Made by a program: the position numbers and the translations under genes. The notes beneath the pieces were generated by a model. It saw only the letters and a list, made by a program, of their open reading frames with translations, searched no databases and was not told the origin of the DNA. This document shows positions 29,038 to 38,401 of a stretch of DNA of 64,000 nt, one piece after another; position 1 is the stretch's first letter, and the number at the start of each line of letters is the position of its first letter. Source of the stretch: CALRWV02 sp943371965 (GTDB taxonomy: Bacteria; Bacteroidota; JABWAT01). Where the stretch lies: the NCBI GenBank assembly GCA_943371965.1, contig CALRWV020000003.1, positions 124,001 through 188,000 of the forward strand. The letters are read 5' to 3'.

Positions 29038-29490
29038 ATGAGCCAAAACGAATTCCTTTCAAAGGATGAACTTCAAAAAATTTCTGAAAGAATTGGAGAA
29101 ATTGAACAATCAACTTCAGGTGAAATTCGCGTATCCGTTCATCGTAAAACCGGATTTTTTTCTAAAGGAAAAACAACAAAGGAATTGGCGTTAAAAGAAT
29201 TCGGCAAACTGAAACTGGGAAAAACCCGTGATAAAACCGGTCTTCTTTTTTTCATTCTGCTTGAAAGAAAAGAATTTTTTCTTCTGGCAGATGAAGGACT
29301 TCAAAAAAAGCTTCATGAAGGATTTTGGGAAGAGGAAACCGGAAAAGTATCAGCCCATTTCAAACAAAATAAATTTATTGATGGCATTCTTGAAGTTTTA
29401 TCGGATATTGGTTTAATTTTGCAAAAGCATTTTCCATCTGACAAGAATGACAATCCAAATGAACAATCAAATGAAGTGGTGATGAAATGA
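29038..29490 (+). CDS. Second TPM domain protein, no signal peptide
   Basis: 150 residues with a TPM-like domain (STSGEIRVSVHRK, DKTGLLFFILLERKEFFLLADEGL). Unlike the first TPM protein it has no signal peptide, transmembrane helix or Gly-rich tail. The ATG follows directly on the DAHP synthase stop with no gap, and its own stop overlaps the next ATG, so it is tightly embedded in the operon. Confidence 0.85.
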   Translation: MSQNEFLSKDELQKISERIGEIEQSTSGEIRVSVHRKTGFFSKGKTTKELALKEFGKLKLGKTRDKTGLLFFILLERKEFFLLADEGLQKKLHEGFWEEETGKVSAHFKQNKFIDGILEVLSDIGLILQKHFPSDKNDNPNEQSNEVVMK

Positions 29491-30344
29491 AATCGGCTGA
29501 TAAAATCAAGATTTCAATCGCTCAAACAAACTCCTTCCTCACCAGCATCCCCAAAAACATTTCCCATCACTCAGAATTCATCAAAAAAGCAATTGCTGAA
29601 AAATCAGATCTGGTTATTTTTCCTGAACTCAGTCTTTCGGGTTACAATCTTCAGGATTCAAGTTTTGATATTGCCATTGCTGAGAATGATGACATTTTCA
29701 ATCCGCTCAAAGAACTCAGCAATCAGATTTCGATTCTGATCGGCTTTCCCGAAAAAGGAAAAAATGGTGAGATTTTCAATTCGTCTGCTTTTTTTGAAGA
29801 TGGAAAAATGATCATCTCGCACCGGAAACGTTATCTTCCAACTTATAATGTATTTGATGAATCGCGTTTTTTTACCCGTGGAAATGAAATTGCAGCTGTT
29901 GAGTCCAAACTGGGAAAAATTGGAGTGCTGATTTGTGAAGATTCTTGGCATCCCGGGCTTTCTTATTTGTTGGCTTACCAAAAAATTGATATTTTGGCAA
30001 TAATCGCAGCATCGCCCTACAGAAGTCAGTTGGAAAGTGAATCTTTGGATGCAATGGTAAAGTGGAATACAATCTGCCAATCCTATGCTGCAACCTATTC
30101 ATTTCCGGTTTTATTCTGTAATAGGGTTGGAAGTGAAGACGGAATTTTGTTTTGGGGCGGATCATCGGTTTACAAAGCCGGTGGATTGAAAGTGGAAGAA
30201 GCTCCGAAATTCGAAGAAATATTACTGACATGTTTAATTGATAAGCAGGAAATGAGACGTGACCGGTTCGCATCAACTCAGTTCCATGATGAAGATGTTT
30301 TGTGGCAGTTGGATCAGCTCAAAAAAATCACGCGGACAAACTAA
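29487..30344 (+). CDS. Carbon-nitrogen hydrolase (nitrilase superfamily amidase)
   Basis: 285 residues with the complete Glu-Lys-Cys triad: Glu47 in FPELSLSGY, Lys114 in HRKRYLPTYNVFDESR and Cys150 in LICEDSW. The loops resemble the glutaminase domain of glutamine-dependent NAD synthetase, but no synthetase domain follows, so it is a stand-alone amidase; substrate is uncertain. Start ATG 29487 overlaps the preceding stop (ATGA). Confidence 0.88.
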   Translation: MKSADKIKISIAQTNSFLTSIPKNISHHSEFIKKAIAEKSDLVIFPELSLSGYNLQDSSFDIAIAENDDIFNPLKELSNQISILIGFPEKGKNGEIFNSSAFFEDGKMIISHRKRYLPTYNVFDESRFFTRGNEIAAVESKLGKIGVLICEDSWHPGLSYLLAYQKIDILAIIAASPYRSQLESESLDAMVKWNTICQSYAATYSFPVLFCNRVGSEDGILFWGGSSVYKAGGLKVEEAPKFEEILLTCLIDKQEMRRDRFASTQFHDEDVLWQLDQLKKITRTN

Positions 30345-30359
30345 AAAGGGGTTACAATA

Positions 30360-31169
30360 ATGAAACGTTTACTGATTGGTGTTCTGTTTTTATTCCCGGT
30401 AATCTTGTTAGGTCAAACTGTTGAAGAGATTGACAAACAATTTGAAAATTCAAAGACCGTTGCAGATGTTGAAGCTGTTGCAAAAAGTATTTCAGCAGCA
30501 CTTGCAAAAAATGCAAACAGTTATGATCTGAATTGGCGGATGGCAAAAGCTGTTTGGCTGAAAGGTGATCTGCTTTCAATTCAATATACTGCAGCAAATG
30601 TAAAAGCTGTGAAAACAACTGATATTGATGATATTTTCAGTGCAGAAAAAGAATTTTCTGAAAGTCAGAGAGCTGTTCTTGTTGTTATCGGAACAGAGGT
30701 CAGAAAATATGGCGAAAAAGCTGTTTCGCTGAATGCAAACGGAATTGAAGGACATTTTTACAATGCTCTCGGAATTTCAACTTATGCACAGGGAAAAACA
30801 ATTGTTGCAGCATTGACTGAAGGATTACGTGGAAAATTCAATGATGAAGTTGATACTTCATTGAAACTCAACAGAAAATTTGCTGAAGGTGGAGTTCTCA
30901 GACTTGCAGGTCGTGCAGCTTACAAACTTCCATGGCCACTGAGAGATTATGAGAAATCGGTTAAACTTTTGAAGGAAGCAACCGATACTTTTCCCGGTGG
31001 ATTGCGTTCTTGGTTGTACTTGGCAGACTCTTATTTTCAAATGGATAACGTTACAGAAGCTAAAGTGGCTTACAATCGTGTCCTTCAATTATCTCCTGTA
31101 GGAAATGAAATCCGTGACGGTGCAGAGTTGAAACTGATTGCGCAAACCAAACTGAATGCGTTGAAATAG
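30360..31169 (+). CDS. Exported TPR-containing protein
   Basis: 269 residues with a signal peptide (cleavage near LLGQ). The C-terminal part has a clear TPR-like unit (SWLYLADSYFQMDNVTEAKVAYNRVLQLSP); the rest is helical and resembles TRAP-associated TatT-type periplasmic proteins, though that match is by impression only. RBS AAGGGG precedes the ATG. It follows the amidase by 15 nt and is probably the last gene of that operon. Confidence 0.75.
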   Translation: MKRLLIGVLFLFPVILLGQTVEEIDKQFENSKTVADVEAVAKSISAALAKNANSYDLNWRMAKAVWLKGDLLSIQYTAANVKAVKTTDIDDIFSAEKEFSESQRAVLVVIGTEVRKYGEKAVSLNANGIEGHFYNALGISTYAQGKTIVAALTEGLRGKFNDEVDTSLKLNRKFAEGGVLRLAGRAAYKLPWPLRDYEKSVKLLKEATDTFPGGLRSWLYLADSYFQMDNVTEAKVAYNRVLQLSPVGNEIRDGAELKLIAQTKLNALK

Positions 31170-31186
31170 CTGATTATTTCAGCTAT
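31166..31186 (+). terminator. Hairpin at the end of the TPR gene
   Basis: ATAGCTGA (31166-31173) / TCAGCTAT (31179-31186), 8 bp with a 5-nt loop, overlaps the stop codon. There is no clear T tract, so it may be a weak terminator or an mRNA-end structure. Confidence 0.45.
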
Positions 31187-31273
31187 CTTGCAATATTGGA
31201 TCAATCGCAATCTAATATCAACGACCAAGACCTGAACCATCAGGTTGAAAAACGAAAATCATGAAGGTGTAAA

Positions 31274-32557
31274 ATGTCGAAATCAAAAAGTGCCAAACCG
31301 GCACCTCATCATCACAATAATCCTTTTGAAGACATGCTCAGCCGTTTTGACCGTGCGGCTGAAATTCTGAAACTGGAACCCGGAATTTATCAATTTTTAA
31401 AATCACCGATGCGTCAGCATATCGTTTCCATTCCAATTCAAATGGATGATGGAACCATAAAAGTTTTTGAAGGCTACCGTGTAATCCATAATGATGTTAT
31501 GGGACCGGGAAAAGGTGGAATCCGTTACGCTCCAGATGTAAATCTTGAAGAAGTTAAAGCATTGGCTGCATGGATGACATGGAAATGTGCTGTTGTAAAT
31601 GTTCCTTTTGGTGGTGCAAAAGGCGGAATCATTTGTGATCCGACAAAACTAACCAGGACTGAACTTGAAAAAGTTACCCGCCGATATACAGCAAATATGG
31701 TAAACGTTTTCGGACCGGATTCAGACATTCCTGCTCCTGATATGGGAACGAACGAACAAACAATGGCTTGGATTATGGATACTTATTCCATGCACAAACA
31801 GCAAACTACTCCAGGTGTTGTAACCGGAAAACCTTTATTGATTGGTGGATCGTTGGGTAGGAAAGAAGCAACCGGACGAGGAGTAATGGTTGTAACTTTG
31901 GCTGCAATGGAAAAATTGAATATGGATCCAACACGTTCTACGGTTGCAGTTCAGGGATTTGGAAATGTAGGTTCGATTTCTGCCAAACTTCTTTATGACC
32001 AGGGTTGTAAAGTTGTAGCAATTTCCGATGTTACCGGTGCTTACCATAACGAAAATGGAATCGATGTTTATAAAGCAATGGATTTTGCTGCAAAAAATAA
32101 AGGCAGACTCGAAGGCTTTAAAAATGTTGAAAAAATTACCAACGAAGAACTTCTCACTTTAAAAGTTGATGTTCTGGTTCCTGCTGCAAAAGAAGATCAG
32201 ATCAATGCAAAAGTAGCAAGACGCGTTAAAGCTAAAATTATTTCTGAAGGGGCAAATGGTCCAACCACAGCTGATGCAGATCCTATTTTGAATGACAAAG
32301 GAATTTTGGTTATTCCGGATATCCTTGCAAATGCTGGAGGAGTTACTGTTTCCTATTTCGAGTGGGTTCAAGACCGTCAGGGTTATTTCTGGTCACTTGA
32401 ACGCGTTAACCGCCGATTGGATAGAGTGATGAGAAATGCTTTCAATAATGTGTATGAAACAGCTCAAAAACACAACGAAAGCTTGAGAATTGGAGCATAT
32501 ACGCTTGCAATCGATAAAGTTGCCACTACTTTGAAATTGAGAGGCATTTACGGTTAA
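31274..32557 (+). CDS. gdhA: Glutamate dehydrogenase (Glu/Leu/Phe/Val dehydrogenase family)
   Basis: Reversible oxidative deamination of glutamate. 427 residues, with the substrate-binding GGAKGGI region and catalytic-Lys segment in the N-terminal half and a Rossmann domain (VAVQGFGNVGS) in the C-terminal half. The length and the ARRVKAKIISEGANGPTT segment match the hexameric GDH of archaea and many bacteria. Cofactor preference cannot be read safely. A strong hairpin follows the stop codon. Confidence 0.94.
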   Translation: MSKSKSAKPAPHHHNNPFEDMLSRFDRAAEILKLEPGIYQFLKSPMRQHIVSIPIQMDDGTIKVFEGYRVIHNDVMGPGKGGIRYAPDVNLEEVKALAAWMTWKCAVVNVPFGGAKGGIICDPTKLTRTELEKVTRRYTANMVNVFGPDSDIPAPDMGTNEQTMAWIMDTYSMHKQQTTPGVVTGKPLLIGGSLGRKEATGRGVMVVTLAAMEKLNMDPTRSTVAVQGFGNVGSISAKLLYDQGCKVVAISDVTGAYHNENGIDVYKAMDFAAKNKGRLEGFKNVEKITNEELLTLKVDVLVPAAKEDQINAKVARRVKAKIISEGANGPTTADADPILNDKGILVIPDILANAGGVTVSYFEWVQDRQGYFWSLERVNRRLDRVMRNAFNNVYETAQKHNESLRIGAYTLAIDKVATTLKLRGIYG

Positions 32558-32569
32558 TTCAAATTTTTT

Positions 32570-32597
32570 CACGGGACAGATTTTCTTCTGTCTCGTG
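32570..32597 (+). terminator. Terminator-like hairpin after gdhA
   Basis: CACGGGACAGA (32570-32580) pairs with TCTGTCTCGTG (32587-32597), 11 bp including one G-T, loop TTTTCT, followed by a pyrimidine-rich stretch with TTTTT at its end. The right arm contains the GTG that opens the next small ORF. Confidence 0.7.
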
Positions 32598-32933
32598 ATT
32601 TCTTCCTTCTTTTTACCTGCTTCCGGACTTTCTCAAACTTCAAAATCCAATTTATTCATCATTTCTTCACAGCTTGATTTGTTGAGCGAAAGAGAAATTG
32701 AAATGTTGGAAACAAGTTTCGAACTCAAATTAACCTCATCAGAAAATAAGTATCCCCAATTTAAATTAATTTCATCCCGAAATGATTCCATTTTTGCTGC
32801 CATAATCAATGAAAACCGTTCAACCGAAGAATTTTTTCTTGAAGAAGATTCTTTTTTTCTGTTTAGCGCCAAATACTGGATTGCGATTGGAACTGTAGCC
32901 TCACTTCTGATTCTATACTACACAAGATTTTAA
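32595..32933 (+). CDS. Small protein with N-terminal and C-terminal hydrophobic segments
   Basis: 112 codons from GTG 32595. The N terminus is hydrophobic (ISSFFLPASGLSQ, like the end of a signal peptide) and the C terminus has a transmembrane helix (IAIGTVASLLILYYT). The start is doubtful: it falls inside a hairpin with no ribosome binding site, and the frame is open back to 32541 without ATG, GTG or TTG, yet the upstream codons would complete a better signal peptide. The topology suggests a periplasmic domain anchored at its C terminus. No family recognised. Confidence 0.45.
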   Translation: MISSFFLPASGLSQTSKSNLFIISSQLDLLSEREIEMLETSFELKLTSSENKYPQFKLISSRNDSIFAAIINENRSTEEFFLEEDSFFLFSAKYWIAIGTVASLLILYYTRF

Positions 32934-32959
32934 ATTATCACTTCAAAAACCTATATTTG
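32928..32959 (+). promoter_or_regulatory. Candidate FCB-type promoter for the BamD-like gene
   Basis: TATATTTG at 32952-32959 fits the Bacteroidetes -7 consensus TAnnTTTG exactly; TTTT at 32928-32931, 20 nt upstream, is an imperfect -33 box. Transcription would begin close to the RBS GGAG at 32971-32974. The match may be chance. Confidence 0.3.
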
Positions 32960-32979
32960 CATCCCAAATCGGAGAGTTC

Positions 32980-33762
32980 ATGTTAAAAAGTTTCTTATCA
33001 GTCCTCGTACTTATATCATTTGTATTGTTAGTTTCCTGCGGAGATGAAGTTGTTGAACAGCTTTCAGCAAAAGCATTGTTTGAAAAAGCTGTCAAATTGT
33101 ATCAGGAAGAAGAATATACAAAAGCTGCTACCGAATTCAATAATCTTTCCTACATTGCTGCTGGAACAGAATATGAAGATCAGGCAAAATTTTATTTGGG
33201 CATGAGTTATTTTCAGCAGAAAAATTACATTCAGGCTTCTGATGCTTTTGAACAGTTGATTAGAACCAATGCAGGGAGTATTCTGGTTCCTGATGCCAGT
33301 TATTACAAAGCGCTCTCTTATTATAAAATGAGTCCACGTTCATCGCTGGATCAGACCAATGCCATTGAAGCCATTGCCGATTTCCAAACCTTTATTGATT
33401 ACTTTCCGGCACATGCAAAAGTTAAAGACGCCATCGAAAAAATTACTGAGCTCCGTGAAAAATTGGGCAAAAAGGAATACGAAAACGGTATTACCTACAT
33501 GAAACTGGAATACTACAAATCAGCAACCACTTATTTTCAGTACGTGATTGATAAATATTACGATACCCAATATGCTGAAAAAGCGATGGCTGGAAAAGTT
33601 GAATCACTTTTCTTCAGAAAACGCTGGGACGAAATGGATGCGGAATATGCCAAATTTATTGAGAAATATCCGGGTTCTGAAATGACGAAAGATGTTGAAA
33701 AAGTGATTGCTGATTCTAAGGTTCAACGCGGATTGGTTCCCAGAAACTCTTCTTCAAATTAA
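32980..33762 (+). CDS. bamD: Outer membrane assembly lipoprotein BamD-like
   Basis: 260 residues with a type II signal peptide (LVSC, Cys20). Five TPR-like helical hairpins follow, with the BamD-type start (KALFEKAVKLYQEEEYTKAATEFNNL), the middle (AIADFQTFIDYFPAH) and late repeats (YYKSATTYFQYVIDKYYDTQYAEKAM). BamD is the essential TPR lipoprotein of the BAM complex that folds outer-membrane barrels. GGAG lies 5 nt before the ATG. It is followed immediately by nadD, with no gap. Confidence 0.85.
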   Translation: MLKSFLSVLVLISFVLLVSCGDEVVEQLSAKALFEKAVKLYQEEEYTKAATEFNNLSYIAAGTEYEDQAKFYLGMSYFQQKNYIQASDAFEQLIRTNAGSILVPDASYYKALSYYKMSPRSSLDQTNAIEAIADFQTFIDYFPAHAKVKDAIEKITELREKLGKKEYENGITYMKLEYYKSATTYFQYVIDKYYDTQYAEKAMAGKVESLFFRKRWDEMDAEYAKFIEKYPGSEMTKDVEKVIADSKVQRGLVPRNSSSN

Positions 33763-34364
33763 GTGAAAAATGTGAACAGAATTGGAATCTTCGGCGGAAC
33801 TTTCGATCCTGTTCACATCGGACATTTAAGGGTTGCTCTTCATATTTTTGAAGAGTTTCAGCTTGATCAGATCAGGTTTATTCCTGCAGGAAATCCTCCC
33901 AACAAGATCAATAAACAAATTACGGATTCAATTCTTCGTCTTGAAATGCTCCGAAGTGCAGTTCAGCCTTGGAAAGATCAATTTATTGTTGATGATATTG
34001 AAATCCGGAGATCAGGTACTTCCTATATGATTGAAACCGTTTCAGAATTGAAGCACAACTTTCCAGAATCTGATTTTTTTCTTCTTTTGGGAAATGACAA
34101 TGTTGCTGATTTGCCAAACTGGAAAGAATGGCAAAAACTGCTGGAAAATGTTCAGATAATTTCTTTCAAAAAAGATCCACATCTTTTTCCGTTGCCGGAA
34201 ACAATGATTGAATTCAAAAACAGGATTTTAATTTCAGATTCGCCATTGATTGAAGTTTCATCAACTGAAATCCGGAATAGAATTTTACACAAAAAAAACG
34301 TAGATTTGCTGGTAACTGAAAGCGTTTTCGGTATTATTCAATCCAAAAAATTGTATCAAAATAT

Positions 34365-34374
<10 letters not shown>
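33763..34374 (+). CDS. nadD: Nicotinate-nucleotide adenylyltransferase
   Basis: Transfers AMP to nicotinate mononucleotide in NAD synthesis. 203 residues from a GTG start directly after the BamD stop (a second in-frame GTG is at 33772). The nucleotidyltransferase signature GTFDPVHIGH is near residues 10-19 and the second motif SSTEIRNR near 165. The TAG stop codon (34372-34374) lies inside the tRNA-Arg gene, which overlaps the CDS by 10 nt. Confidence 0.93.
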
Positions 34375-34438
<64 letters not shown>

Positions 34439-34553
34439 CATTTACTCCCAGACTCAAACAGATTCATCTCTTCAAATTTTTTCCATAATTTCTGCTTTAA
34501 ACTGTATTTTATTGTAGCAAAATCCTACCTTGAGCAAAAGAAAAATCTGACTT

Positions 34554-37500
34554 ATGGCTGACTTCGTACATTTACACAACCACACACAATATTCCCTTCT
34601 TGATGGTGCAGCAAAAGTTGACCGGCTGATCGAAAAAGCAATAGCAAATAATCAAAAAGCAATTGCCATTACCGATCACGGAAATATGTTTGCAGCTCCT
34701 GAATTTTATTACAAAGCAAAAGCTGCCGGAATCAAACCAATTATTGGCAGTGAATTCTATGTTACTCCCACCAGTATGCATGAAAAAGATACAAAAGAAC
34801 GGTATCACATCATTCTTCTGGCAAAAAATCTGACCGGTTACAAAAATCTGGTGAAATTGAGTTCAAAATCATTTCTTGAAGGTTATTATTACAAGCCCAG
34901 AATTGACCGTGAATTGATGCGGAAACATTCGGAGGGATTGATTGCCCTAACAGCTTGTATTAAAGGGGAAGTGCCAAACGCAGCATTAAAAGGAGATTTC
35001 AAAAGAAGCCGTCAGGTGATTGATGAGTATGTCGATATTTTTGGTGATGATTTTTATCTCGAACTTCAGAATCACGGAATCAAAGAAGAAGTAATTGCGA
35101 ACAATGCACTGGTGGAATTCGCCAAAGAAAAAGGGGTGAAACTCGTTGCGACAAATGACATCCATTACATTTCACGCGAAGATGCTGCTGCCCACGATAT
35201 TCTGCTTTGTCTTTCAACAGGAAAAGAATACAGCGATCCAACAAGAATGAAATTCACAACAGATCAGGTATATTTCAAATCATCTGAAGAAATGAAAGCG
35301 CTCTTCAAAGATTTGCCTGAAGCAATTGAAAACACAAACCGGATTGCAGATTCAATCGATTTTGAATGGAAGTTTGGTGATACACTTTTGCCTCATTTTA
35401 AACTCCCGGAAAATTATCAGTCAATGGATAAATATCTGGAAGATTTATGCGTTGAAGGTGCAAAGAAAAGATTTGGCGAACTGACATCAGAAGTTACTGA
35501 CCGTTTGCAGTTTGAATTGAATGTCATCAATAAAATGGGATATGCCGGATATTTTCTGATCACTCAGGATTTTATTGCTGCCGGTAGGGAAATGGGCGTT
35601 TCAGTTGGTCCCGGTCGTGGTTCTGCCGCAGGTTCTTTAGTTTCTTACTGTACCGGAATTACCAATATTGACCCGTTGAAATACAATTTACTGTTCGAAC
35701 GTTTCCTGAATCCTGAACGTGTTTCCATGCCCGATATTGATATTGACTTTGACGATAAAAACCGTTCAAAAGTAATTGACTACGTTGTTAAAAAATACGG
35801 CAGGGAATGCGTTACCCAAATCATTACGTTTGGAACCATGGCAGCACGTGGCGCTATCCGTGATGTTGGTCGAGCTCTTGGTGTTCCGTTAAAGGAAGTT
35901 GATAAAATTGCAAAAATGATTCCTGAAGGACCAGGACAATCAATTGCAAATTCAATTGATTCTGTTGCTGAATTAAAAGAACTTAGAGATAACGGTCCTG
36001 ATGAAATAAAAAAATTACTGGAGTTTGCAAAAATTCTGGAAGGTTCTGCACGTCATACTTCCATGCATGCTGCCGGTGTTGTAATCACACCTGATGACCT
36101 GACAAATTATGTTCCGCTTCACAAATCTAGTAAAGATGAAATTACGACCCAGTATGATAAAGACTGGGTTGAAAAAATCGGCTTGTTGAAAATGGATTTT
36201 CTGGGTTTGAAAACACTTTCAATTCTGGACGATGCACTTGCTATGATCCTGAAAAATCATGGAGTTAAAATTGATCTGGATAAACTTCCTGAAGAAGATG
36301 AAAAAACGTTCAAAATGCTTCAGCATGGTGATACAATCGGAATTTTCCAGTTTGAATCTGAAGGAATGCGTGAATATCTCAAAAAATTGAAACCAACCAC
36401 CATTGAAGATATGATTGCGATGAATGCACTTTATCGTCCAGGTCCGCTTGGTTCAGGAATGGTTGAATCATTTATCAACAGAAAACATGGAACTGAAACA
36501 ATTGACTACATGCATCCTTCATTGGAAACTGTTTTAAAAGATACATACGGCACAATTGTTTATCAGGAACAGGTTATGCAGATTGCTCAAATCATGGGCG
36601 GTTACACTTTGGGTTCAGCAGATTTGCTCCGCCGTGCAATGGGAAAGAAAAAGCCGGAAGAAATGGAAAAACAAAAATCCATTTTTGTGAAGGGGGCAAA
36701 AGATAAAGGAATCGATGAAAATCTTGCAATTAAAGTTTTTGATCTGATGGCATTTTTTGCCGGATACGGTTTCAATAAAAGCCACTCTGCGGCTTATGCT
36801 GTCGTCGCTTTTCAGACAGCTTATTTGAAAGCTCATTTCCCGCATGAATTCATGGCATCGTGTTTGAATTCTGAAATGGGATCGAACGAAAAAATTGTAT
36901 TTTTCATCAACGAATGTAAACGGATGGGAATTCAAGTTCTTCCTCCTGATGTGAACGAAAGTGACATTAACTTTTCTGTGGTTAATCAATCCATCCGTTT
37001 TGGTATGGCCGCTGTTCGGAATGTAGGTTTCGGGTCGGTTGAAAGTATTATCCAGGCCAGAACAGAAAAAGAAAAGTTTACTTCGTTCTTTGATTTTGTG
37101 AAAAAAGTTGATCTTAAACTGGTCAGCAAAAAAGTATTGGAAAGTTTGGTTCAGGTTGGTGCTTTCGATTCATTTCCGGGTCACCGTGCCCAAAAATTTG
37201 AAGCTATCGAAAAAGCAATTTCTTATGCACAGAATTCAAAAGATGATTTCAATGTAGGTCAGGAAAGTTTATTTGATGCATTTTCAGCTTCTACCCCAAC
37301 CAAAACACAATCACTTGTTGCAGAACCTGCTTTGCCTGAAACTTCTCCCTGGTCGAAAAAAGAACAGTTGTCAAAAGAGAAAGAACTGATTGGTTTTTCA
37401 ATTACCGGACATCTTTTGGATCAATACAGATCTGAGTATGACAGTTTTTCCAGATTGAAATTGGATTCAATCAGGCCAGAAATGGTTGGTCAGCAAACTA

Positions 37501-37997
37501 CGATAGTTGTCATCATCAATACCATCACCAAAAAGGTTGATAAAAAAGGGAATATGATGGCATTTATCGGAGTTGAAGATTTCTATGGAAAGATAGAGTG
37601 CATTGTTTTCAGCAAGACTTTTGATAAAGTTAAAGATTTGATAGTTGAAGACAATATAATTCTCTTAAGCGGAAAAATTGATGCACAGGCTGAATCTGAA
37701 AATTATAAAATTCTTGTTGATAATATTCAACCTTTGGAAACTTTCAGAAAAACGAAAACCAAATCGATTCAGATAAAAGTTGATACGGGAAACACTGAAA
37801 TAAAAAAACTGAATGATTTAAAACTGATCCTTAATTCAAACCCGGGTGAAGCGCATGTTTACTTTGAGTTGATTTCAAATCAGTCAAAAAGTTCATTCAT
37901 CACAAAATCAAAAATGTTAAATATTGACCCTTCTCCGTTATTAATTGATCAGATAACTGGATTAATGGGAGAAGGATCGATCAGATTCTTAAATTAA
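34554..37997 (+). CDS. dnaE: DNA polymerase III alpha subunit
   Basis: Catalytic subunit of the replicative polymerase. 1147 residues: N-terminal PHP domain (LHNHTQYSLLDG), the C-family polymerase core with catalytic acidic motif PDIDIDFDD (residues about 397-405) and YQEQVMQI, a helix-hairpin-helix region, and a C-terminal OB fold (TIVVIINTITKKVDKKG). Length is normal for DnaE1-type enzymes. The last part of the protein includes extra sequence after the OB fold. trxA follows 20 nt downstream, probably in one transcript. Confidence 0.97.
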   Translation: MADFVHLHNHTQYSLLDGAAKVDRLIEKAIANNQKAIAITDHGNMFAAPEFYYKAKAAGIKPIIGSEFYVTPTSMHEKDTKERYHIILLAKNLTGYKNLVKLSSKSFLEGYYYKPRIDRELMRKHSEGLIALTACIKGEVPNAALKGDFKRSRQVIDEYVDIFGDDFYLELQNHGIKEEVIANNALVEFAKEKGVKLVATNDIHYISREDAAAHDILLCLSTGKEYSDPTRMKFTTDQVYFKSSEEMKALFKDLPEAIENTNRIADSIDFEWKFGDTLLPHFKLPENYQSMDKYLEDLCVEGAKKRFGELTSEVTDRLQFELNVINKMGYAGYFLITQDFIAAGREMGVSVGPGRGSAAGSLVSYCTGITNIDPLKYNLLFERFLNPERVSMPDIDIDFDDKNRSKVIDYVVKKYGRECVTQIITFGTMAARGAIRDVGRALGVPLKEVDKIAKMIPEGPGQSIANSIDSVAELKELRDNGPDEIKKLLEFAKILEGSARHTSMHAAGVVITPDDLTNYVPLHKSSKDEITTQYDKDWVEKIGLLKMDFLGLKTLSILDDALAMILKNHGVKIDLDKLPEEDEKTFKMLQHGDTIGIFQFESEGMREYLKKLKPTTIEDMIAMNALYRPGPLGSGMVESFINRKHGTETIDYMHPSLETVLKDTYGTIVYQEQVMQIAQIMGGYTLGSADLLRRAMGKKKPEEMEKQKSIFVKGAKDKGIDENLAIKVFDLMAFFAGYGFNKSHSAAYAVVAFQTAYLKAHFPHEFMASCLNSEMGSNEKIVFFINECKRMGIQVLPPDVNESDINFSVVNQSIRFGMAAVRNVGFGSVESIIQARTEKEKFTSFFDFVKKVDLKLVSKKVLESLVQVGAFDSFPGHRAQKFEAIEKAISYAQNSKDDFNVGQESLFDAFSASTPTKTQSLVAEPALPETSPWSKKEQLSKEKELIGFSITGHLLDQYRSEYDSFSRLKLDSIRPEMVGQQTTIVVIINTITKKVDKKGNMMAFIGVEDFYGKIECIVFSKTFDKVKDLIVEDNIILLSGKIDAQAESENYKILVDNIQPLETFRKTKTKSIQIKVDTGNTEIKKLNDLKLILNSNPGEAHVYFELISNQSKSSFITKSKMLNIDPSPLLIDQITGLMGEGSIRFLN

Positions 37998-38017
37998 AAT
38001 CAGAAAGAGAGAAATAA

Positions 38018-38338
38018 ATGAAACCCGTTACTGTAACCGATGCAACATTTGATGCAGAAGTAATTAAATCTTCAGAACCTGTTTTGGTGGATTTTTGGGC
38101 AACATGGTGTGGTCCTTGCAGAATGATTGCCCCAGTTTTGGAAGAAATGACACCTGAATATACAGGAAAAGCGAAAATTGCTAAATTGGATGTTGATATG
38201 AACCCTTTAACAGCAACCAAATATGGAATCCGTTCAATTCCCACACTGCTTATATTTAAAAATGGAAGTGTTGTAGAACAAATCGTAGGCGCTGTTCCCA
38301 AAAAGACGTTGTCTGATAAATTAAACGCACATGTTTAA
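38018..38338 (+). CDS. trxA: Thioredoxin
   Basis: 106 residues with the redox motif WCGPC (Cys31 and Cys34) and the cis-Pro region [11 protein letters not shown]. No signal peptide, so cytoplasmic. It receives electrons from the thioredoxin reductase encoded just downstream, although a terminator separates the two genes. Confidence 0.97.
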   Translation: MKPVTVTDATFDAEVIKSSEPVLVDFWATWCGPCRMIAPVLEEMTPEYTGKAKIAKLDVDMNPLTATKYGIRSIPTLLIFKNGSVVEQIVGAVPKKTLSDKLNAHV

Positions 38339-38358
38339 TCATTGTTGATTTAAAACCG

Positions 38359-38386
38359 AAACTCTTCAAATTCTGAAGAGTTTTTT
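38359..38386 (+). terminator. Intrinsic terminator between trxA and trxB
   Basis: AAACTCTTCA (38359-38368) / TGAAGAGTTT (38374-38383), 10-bp stem with loop AATTC, followed by a run of T. Confidence 0.9.
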
Positions 38387-38401
38387 ATTTGTGGATTTTT
38401 C

